The notes beneath the pieces are model-generated. The model was not told where the DNA came from. It worked only from the letters and a program-made list of their open reading frames with translations, and searched no databases. Shown piece by piece: positions 57,971 through 64,000 of a stretch of 64,000 nt of DNA (positions are counted from its first letter, which is position 1; every line of letters starts with the position of its first letter). The position numbers and the translations under genes are program-made. Source of the stretch: Lycorma delicatula (Eukaryota > Arthropoda > Insecta > Hemiptera > Fulgoridae); contig NC_134460.1 in assembly GCF_047948215.1 (NCBI RefSeq), positions 12,707,501 through 12,771,500 of the forward strand, in the 5' to 3' direction.

Positions 57971-59395
57971 ATACATATAATCGTTTTATAAATAAATGTT
58001 TTAATTTTATTTTAATTTTTTTTTTTTAAGGCTTTACTTGTTTTAATACTTTATTATATTATTATTAATGTCTGTAATATATAATAATTTTATAAATAAC
58101 TGAATATTTATTTATATTCGTTGAACCAAAAATTATCAGTTCTAAAACAGTTCTCTATTTACCTTGTCATTGTTTTCCATTAAATAGATTTTTCTTAAAT
58201 TAAATCCCTTTTTCAATTAATCTTTTTTCTTCTTTTATAAAATAACATGAGTGGTAACTTTTTTTTGTTGAGATTTTATTTATATATATATATTTTTTTT
58301 TTATTAAACCGATTTCATTAAAAGAAGGTGATTGTTAATTCAGCCCGGTTTTTTTTTTTTGTTTTAAAATGTACATTCAATTTATTTTATACAGTACGCT
58401 TCTTTCGTTGTTCCGTTATAAGTCTTTTCTCAGTTAAGAGAAATATGTTTTGAATGAAAAATTAAATTTAAAGATTTTTTTTGTAATCGCTTTTAATATT
58501 AGATTGTTTTAGTAGAAATATATAAATAAAAGTTATATTCTGTTATTTAAAATACGTTTACACATAAATTGTTGAAAGTTATTGGAAATATTACTGAACT
58601 CAACTTAGTTTTTTTTTTTTTTCACTTACTTAAGAAAAAAGATTACGTATTCCAACATTCCAGACAATTTATTTCGCAGCAAACGCAATCTGTTTACTTC
58701 ATTTCTCTACAAATTTTTCCTTTTTTTTTTTTGTTAACATAAGGGTTCGGTTCTTTTATATACATTCCGTTCGCCGATTGAGTTTCTAATTTACGAATAT
58801 ATAAACTCTGTTCTGATTTATAGATACATGCTCATATATAAACTTGAAAGAGGAGATGTAAAAAAATCAGCTATAAAAATTTCTTAGTTGCTCAAGTAAA
58901 GAACTAATTTTACTTCAGTAAATCTATTAATCACCGGAAATTGCTTCCAATCTATTAATTAAGGAACTAATAAATACATAATTTTTAACACTGATTTTTT
59001 TAATCATTTTTTTCTGCTTGAAAATAGTGGACTTATTTTCATACTTACTCAACCTTGGTTGCTTTTATGCTTTCAAATCGTATACCATATGAGGGATTCT
59101 TTTTCTCTTGAATACGGAGCAAGCGAGTCTTGCGCTAAATAGCTGCAAGTTATTTAATACCTTTCTAAAACTATGAAGTAATAGTATAACCTTACTTTTG
59201 TCAAACGTTAATAATATACCGATTCGTTGCGATGCATATCGGTTTTCCGTTTACTAAGTTTTGCGTTTTAATTGAAATTTTAACAGGTTAATTTTTATTA
59301 AATTACACTTAAAAATAATTGTCATAGAGATGTAAAAAATACGCAAATTACTCCTGGTAGTCCAATTTATTATGTATCATTAATTTTGTATCGCT
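57971..59395. other. AT-rich intergenic DNA
   Basis: No gene or repeat was recognised; there are numerous T-runs. Confidence 0.5.
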
Positions 59396-59408
59396 AGCTT
59401 AAATATAT

Positions 59409-60019
59409 ACAAAATAGGCAAGAGAGAAGAGCCAATTTGCAATTACTGCAACGAGATAGATGATGCTGAGCACACCTTTTTTGAGTGCAATAGGTGGGAC
59501 ACACTTAGACATAGTAAGGCACTCACAGGTATAACTCCAGAGACAACAATAGACTACATGCTAAGAAGTGAGTCAAACTGGAATAATTTTGCTAGTTTTG
59601 TTAGACAAGTTGTTCTACAGAAATACTCCGATGAGAGAAGACAAGGTGTTGGCTAGAATAGGACTGGGTGGACAGCCTTGCTGGTGAGGTCCAGCATGCT
59701 GCGGTGTGTTGGCACTGATGAGCCACCAAGGACTCCACGGGTAACAGTCAGGCAACAGCACACTGAATACTGAAGGGACCCGGTACCGCGTCGCGGCGAA
59801 CTGGGTCTGGCGTGGTGTAATAATGTGGTGTATTAGTATTGCCTTTTTGGGTCCCCAAGGGGGCAATATTTATAAAGAACTCTCAAAAAGAGTTAACCGG
59901 TAGGCCGACCTGCCTTGCCAGTATATAGCCGGTAGGTGGGGAGGCCTATTTGAGTTTAAAGACACTCCCCTGGGCGGCGTAATACCAACAAGTCCCAGGG
60001 GAGCTGAGAGGAAAAAAAA
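59409..60019 (+). mobile_element. R1-clade-like retrotransposon 3' end with TSD
   Basis: The fragment has a 13-bp TSD, AGCTTAAATATAT (59396-59408 and 60020-60032). The insertion opens directly in the ORF2 C-terminus: REEPICNYCNEIDDAEHTFF, ECNRWDTLRHS and TPETTIDYMLRSESNWNNF, ending in a short basic tail and TAG at about 59655. The C-x2-C-x8-H-x4-C arrangement is the terminal zinc-binding motif of R1/TRAS-type proteins. A GC-rich 3' UTR of about 360 bp follows (GGTACCGCGTCGCGGCGAAC; CCCCTGGGCGGCGTAATACC) and a short A-run. The coding part is undamaged for its short length, so the insertion may be fairly recent. Confidence 0.85.
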
Positions 60020-60172
60020 AGCTTAAATATATGCTGCGATTAATTTTGTCTAACGAAAGTTAAAATTTCACTCGAGAACAGTTACGGATATCTCAAGAAA
60101 TTTCCTTTTCTGGATGTGTGTGACGTATGAATTTATATTAAAAAATTATAGTTAAAAAAAAATAGTTTGGAA

Positions 60173-60428
60173 ACATTTGGAAAAATATAGTTAAAAGAAG
60201 AGACAGACTTACAGGCCACATACTAAGGCATCCTGGAATAGTCGCTTTAATATTGGAAGGACAAGTAGAAGGAAAAAATTGTGTAGGCAGGCCACGTTTG
60301 GAATATGTAAAACAAATTGTTAGGGATGTAGGATGTAGAGGGTATACTGAAATGAAACGACTAGCACTAGATAGGGAATCTTGGAGAGCTGCATCGAACC
60401 AGTCAAATGACTGAAGACAAAAAAAAAA
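60173..60428 (+). mobile_element. LINE-A copy 10, shortest fragment
   Basis: Only the last 250 bp is present, starting in the SIWKNIVKRRDRLIGHILRH segment and ending AASNQSND, GACTGAAGAC and poly-A. No catalytic sequence is present. I could not define a TSD, as both flanks are A-rich. Confidence 0.9.
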
Positions 60429-60434
60429 TTTTAA

Positions 60435-61905
60435 AAAACATACTATGAAGTAAAAACCATTCTTTCAAATATCTAATGGATATGATTCTTACACTTTTTT
60501 TTTTGTTTAAGGTTATATAAAGTATTTTTAATTACTTTATTACTATAATGTTACTTTTGCTCTAATTTCTATAAAAGCGGGTTTACTAATTAAACTGTAC
60601 AGTTTAGTAATAGGAAATTTACGTTTTGTAGAATAAAATCTATGCACGTTTTAAAAAGTTTTTGAAAACATTAATTATTTAGTGGTAAAGATTAAAGGAA
60701 AATATTAGGAAGAATATTCTTTATTTAAAATAGAATATTAGGAAAGAAAATACGCAATTATAAATTGAATTAGAGTAAAATAATTGTGTCCCGGTAGATG
60801 TTTATCGAACATAAGGGACTGATTTAGGATATCAAAATAAATCAAAACGTTCATGTGGACAAATGCCCGGATATCTAGCTTCTTTTTGTCTCTAACCGTA
60901 ATTTTAAATTGTTTTTTAATTAAAAAATATATCTTAAGAATCGATTGGGATATTTTAATTAAATTTGGTGTAAGTGTACCTAACAGCTACAGAATAAATA
61001 AATTTGCAAGTTTTACCTTTGAAAATTCCAAAAATGGTGCCAATTAAAATTGGAATAATTAATAAATCGTAAATATTACTTTATCGAATTGTGTTTTCTT
61101 GGATAAAATATTAAGTCATTTATCGTGAACAAAATGTCACCTTATTTGTTCTAATCTGTTATTAAACGGCTTAGTAATGGTTAAAGTTGTTAAAATCGAT
61201 CGGAAAAATTACGCAGTCTGACAACTTCATGCCTGATTTTACGCTTCATTTTTACGATCAAATAAATTATTCTTGTTAAAAAAATTATGCCGTTTCCTAT
61301 TTTTTAAATTCTTTGTTTTATTGTTTTTATTTCAATAATAGTTAGGGTAAAAAAATTTGAGCCTTAAATCATAGAGAATGAGGTTAAAATTTTTAATTAA
61401 ACTTTGGGATAATTCAACATAGTTTGCTGTTAATTTTTAATTTCACTCACGTAGTCAGCGTGGGGCTAAAGTGGACTATAGCCCCCACCGAAACTGTCGG
61501 GCAGTGGGGGCTGCTATTAAACTTTTTAATTCAAGGCTTAAAGCTAATAAGTTGGGTCCAAAAAATCCATTTTTAGCATTTTACATTTTCGTGATGTATA
61601 ACATCTCGAAAGTATTTTCAAAAAATTTGAAATAAATCGGTACGTAATCATCTCCCTCCTATAGTAGCCGTTACTCGACCCTACAAAATAACGCTGTTAC
61701 TCGACGTGTGCGGGCCGCGTTCGCTCTGAGGCAATACTAAAAAACAGTAATTCATTACTTGGGATTTCCCGCAAGACGAAATGCAACACCTGCTTATCGC
61801 ATTCTAAACATATGCGCAGGCAGCTAGACGGCGTTCCAAGAATCTTCAAAAAAGTTTTCAAGTTCTTTTGCCAGGTTCAGCTAGTCCTGGAAAAGCGGAT
61901 AAACT
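60435..61905. other. AT-rich DNA, one GC-richer patch
   Basis: No gene could be supported. The frame at 60853-61047 has no motif. A patch at 61450-61530 (GTGGGGCTAAAG...AGCCCCCACCG) and the stretch 61650-61900 are GC-richer and unrecognised; they may be element remains. Confidence 0.5.
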
Positions 61906-61950
61906 AAAAATCTTAGCGATGTATTATAGTAATACATCGCTAAGATTTTT
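61906..61950. repeat. 21-bp perfect inverted repeat, 3-nt spacer
   Basis: The arms are 61906-61926 and 61930-61950 with a TAG spacer. The core of each arm is CTTAGCGATGTATTA or its complement. No TSD or element boundary was recognised around it. Confidence 0.93.
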
Positions 61951-61954
61951 GTTT

Positions 61955-62545
61955 CAGAACATGTGTTCTGAAAAAAATTAAGTATCGTATTCGGTGCGAC
62001 GAGATAAAGTCATTAAATTTAAAATGCGATCTAGAATCGATTGTTGTATTGGATCGTTGCGATAAAGAATATTTGCCGAATATCCATTATCTCTTGGAAG
62101 TTTTAGCGACTGTTCCGGTAACAATATAATATCACGCTCGTTCTTCATAATGAAGAGAGTCAAAACGATTGCGTGTAACAAGTCTGGTAATGGAAAATTA
62201 AGTTCGTTAGTTTCTTTGTCAGTGCATAGAGATATTACTGTTAATACTGATGAAGTTTTATATATTATGGCGAAAAAGAAAAATTTCTAATAATTCCTAA
62301 CTTTTGTTGGTGTGTAAACGGGTAAGTGTGAAGTATAAATGTGGATTATGAAAAAAAATATATACTAACATTATGATTCTTATTTGCGTAGCAAATGATG
62401 TGTTAAATGTAAGCATATGTTTTATTTTTTTCAAATGCAGTAAAGTATAAAAAACCGTTTCAATATAAGATGAATTTTATTTTTATCATCATCATCAGCC
62501 TCCTTAGCCCCGCCCCCTCGAAAAAGAATCCTTGCTACTCCCTCA
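61955..62545. other. AT-rich intergenic DNA
   Basis: No gene could be supported. The minus-strand frame at 61978-62181 (67 codons) has no known motif. Confidence 0.5.
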
Positions 62546-64000
62546 ATATTATTATTATTATTATTATGCTTTTACGGCCAACATGGGACCACTTAAGTCA
62601 ATTTTCGTTGGATCTTTTCTGAGAAAAGCGTGTTATTTTACTCTTTCGAGCTGCCCAGTATTTCTTCATCCGTTCAGATCTTGCTTTCTTTTCTTCATCC
62701 GTAAACACCCTCTTCGTTGTATTTTGTAGTTTGTCTGTCTTTTGTTTAAATCTAATGCTTTTATCTTTTAGCTTTGTAATTTTTCCAGTTTTATTCTGTA
62801 GGTCGGTCAGGGAAATTCCCAATTCTTTCATATCTTCTCTAATTTCTTTGATCCATCCTACTTCTAGCTTTTGGAACCAGAGCATTTCAATGATATTTCT
62901 TGACGGTCTTGTTTGCGGTGTCCTTATAAGATGACCGAAGAAAGAGATTCTTTTTTTCCGCATAGTATCAGTAACAGGCTCTATTTCTCGATACACCACC
63001 TCATTTGGCACAATCCACCATCGGCCTTCTTTTTGATGTTTTTTATCGATACACGTTCTGACAATTCTCCTCTCTATTTTCAGAATTTTTTCGATTCGGT
63101 TTTTCTGAGTGATTTTGAAAAGGGTCTCGCTTCCGTAGGTGACTTCTGGCTGTACTACAGTTTTATAATGTTTAAGTTTTGTTTTAGCAGAAAGGCATTT
63201 TTTGTTATATGTTGACCGAGTTAATTTTTGGGATTTAATCATTTTATTTGTCCTGTTTTGCCATGTCACTTTTTCATTTAAATTATAAGTTATTATTTCC
63301 CCTAGATATTTAAATTGTTTTACTATTTTAATTTTCTGATTGTTTACCGTAATGTGCTCTATTACCAGAGGATCTATGGCTATTAGTTCAGTTTTTTCGA
63401 AAGAGATATGAAGCCCTATCTTTTGTGCTAGGTTTTGAAGGCTCATGATTTGTGTTTTGGCTTCTTGAATATTATTTGCTAAAAGAGCGAGGTCATCTGC
63501 AAATCCTAGGCGATTTAGTGTGATGGAGTTTTTCTTAGTACCCATTTTTATATTTTTGGGATTTATTTCATACCATTTTCTCAAGACAAATTCGAGGGCG
63601 CAGTTAAAAAGGAGTGGCGAGAGGCCGTCTCCTTGCCTCAATCCAGTTTTTATGTAGAAGGGTTGAGAGAGTTCACCTCTGAATTTCCGTCTTTTATATA
63701 AGTCCATCATAAGTTTTAGGGATATTATTTGCTCCGGGCAACCTCTCCATGGCCTAAATCCCCCTTGGTATTCCCCAAGTTCCAGTTCAAGTTGGTCTTT
63801 GCATCGGTTGTATATGATTCTCGACAGGATTTTGTATGTGCAATCCAGGAGAGATATGCCTCTGTAGTTTTCAGGATTAGTTTTATCCCCTTTTTTATGT
63901 AATGGATGGATGAGGGAGTTTTATCCCCTTTTTTATGTAATGGATGGTCCAGTGTTCTGGAAGTTTTTCTTCGTTCCATATTTTCACGAGGCATAGATGT
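62546..64000 (-). mobile_element. LINE-B copy 2, runs off the window end
   Basis: The 3' end lies at an ATT repeat (62546-62566) followed by GCTTTTACGGCC. The frame 62598-63710 (370 codons) has RQGDGLSPLLF, intact FADD (Asp codons at about 63492-63497), FKYLGEIITY and VTYGSETLFK. An in-frame deletion of 51 codons relative to LINE-B copy 1 joins LYKRRK to FRGELSQ and removes FVDFKRAYD, the first catalytic motif. Further 5', the correct frame gives NPENYRGISLLDCTYKILSR and GEYQGGFRPWRGC. A 38-bp tandem duplication near 63881-63956 shifts the frame. The 5' end is outside the window. Confidence 0.9.
63881..63956. repeat. 38-bp period tandem duplication in LINE-B copy 2
   Basis: TTTTATCCCCTTTTTTATGT starts at 63881 and again at 63919, with the following AATGGATGG also repeated. 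As 38 is not a multiple of three, it breaks the RT reading frame. Confidence 0.9.

Noticed and set aside
59615..59866. 83-codon minus-strand frame
   Set aside because: It lies opposite the R1-like ORF2 end and 3' UTR and has no motif.
61978..62181. 67-codon minus-strand frame as a small gene
   Set aside because: It has no recognised motif and no supporting start or splice context.

Overview
The window looks like nuclear DNA from a repeat-rich insect genome, perhaps hemipteran; that guess rests only on the retroelement types and I cannot name a species. It is AT-rich by eye. It has eukaryotic retrotransposon remains, tRNA-derived SINEs, DNA transposon relics and microsatellites, and no bacterial-style operons. 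I could not support any host protein-coding gene or any functional RNA gene. Almost every readable stretch of coding sequence belongs to a mobile element, usually 5'-truncated and broken by stops or frameshifts.

The dominant component is one non-LTR retrotransposon family, called LINE-A here. Ten copies lie at about 6.3, 8.8, 13.2, 16.5, 18.3, 20.6, 30.3, 34.4, 54.9 and 60.2 kb, on both strands. All are 5'-truncated and all end in the same sequence, CAGTCAAATGACTGAAGAC plus poly-A. The copy at 18.3 kb has an uninterrupted 454-codon reverse transcriptase (RT) and C-terminal frame. Several copies have clear 10-12 bp target-site duplications (TSDs). A second non-LTR family, LINE-B, has copies at 39.1-40.5 kb (+) and 62.5-64.0 kb (-). 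A Jockey-like tail lies at 23.0-23.8 kb. Several R1-clade fragments lie at 0.1-1.4, 42.0-42.5, 45.9-46.8, 47.2-47.8 and 59.4-60.0 kb. A possible Penelope-like tail lies at 25 kb and a candidate solo LTR at 24.1-24.7 kb.

DNA transposon remains are a mariner/Tc1-type element at 32.1-33.5 kb with decayed terminal repeats, and the 3' part of a hAT element at 55.85-56.7 kb. A decayed gene of a multicopy uncharacterised insect protein family lies at 12.06-14.79 kb (-). It was split by a LINE-A insertion with a 12-bp TSD.

Non-autonomous elements include a tRNA-derived SINE (SINE-1), with intact copies at 16.1 and 50.1 kb. At 50.74-53.60 kb SINE-1 has been amplified into a 12-unit tandem array that contains a duplicated four-unit, 942-bp higher-order repeat. 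A second tRNA-derived SINE (SINE-2) lies at 30.1, 48.5 and 49.55 kb. A 0.8-0.9 kb retroposon lies at 28.1 and 36.0 kb, has TSDs of 14 and 11 bp, and ends in short pentamer repeats instead of poly-A.

The best candidates for something not yet described are the SINE-derived satellite and the pentamer-tailed retroposon. A third is the recurring set of near-perfect hairpins, several of them in or at the edges of retroelements, that look like template-switch scars.
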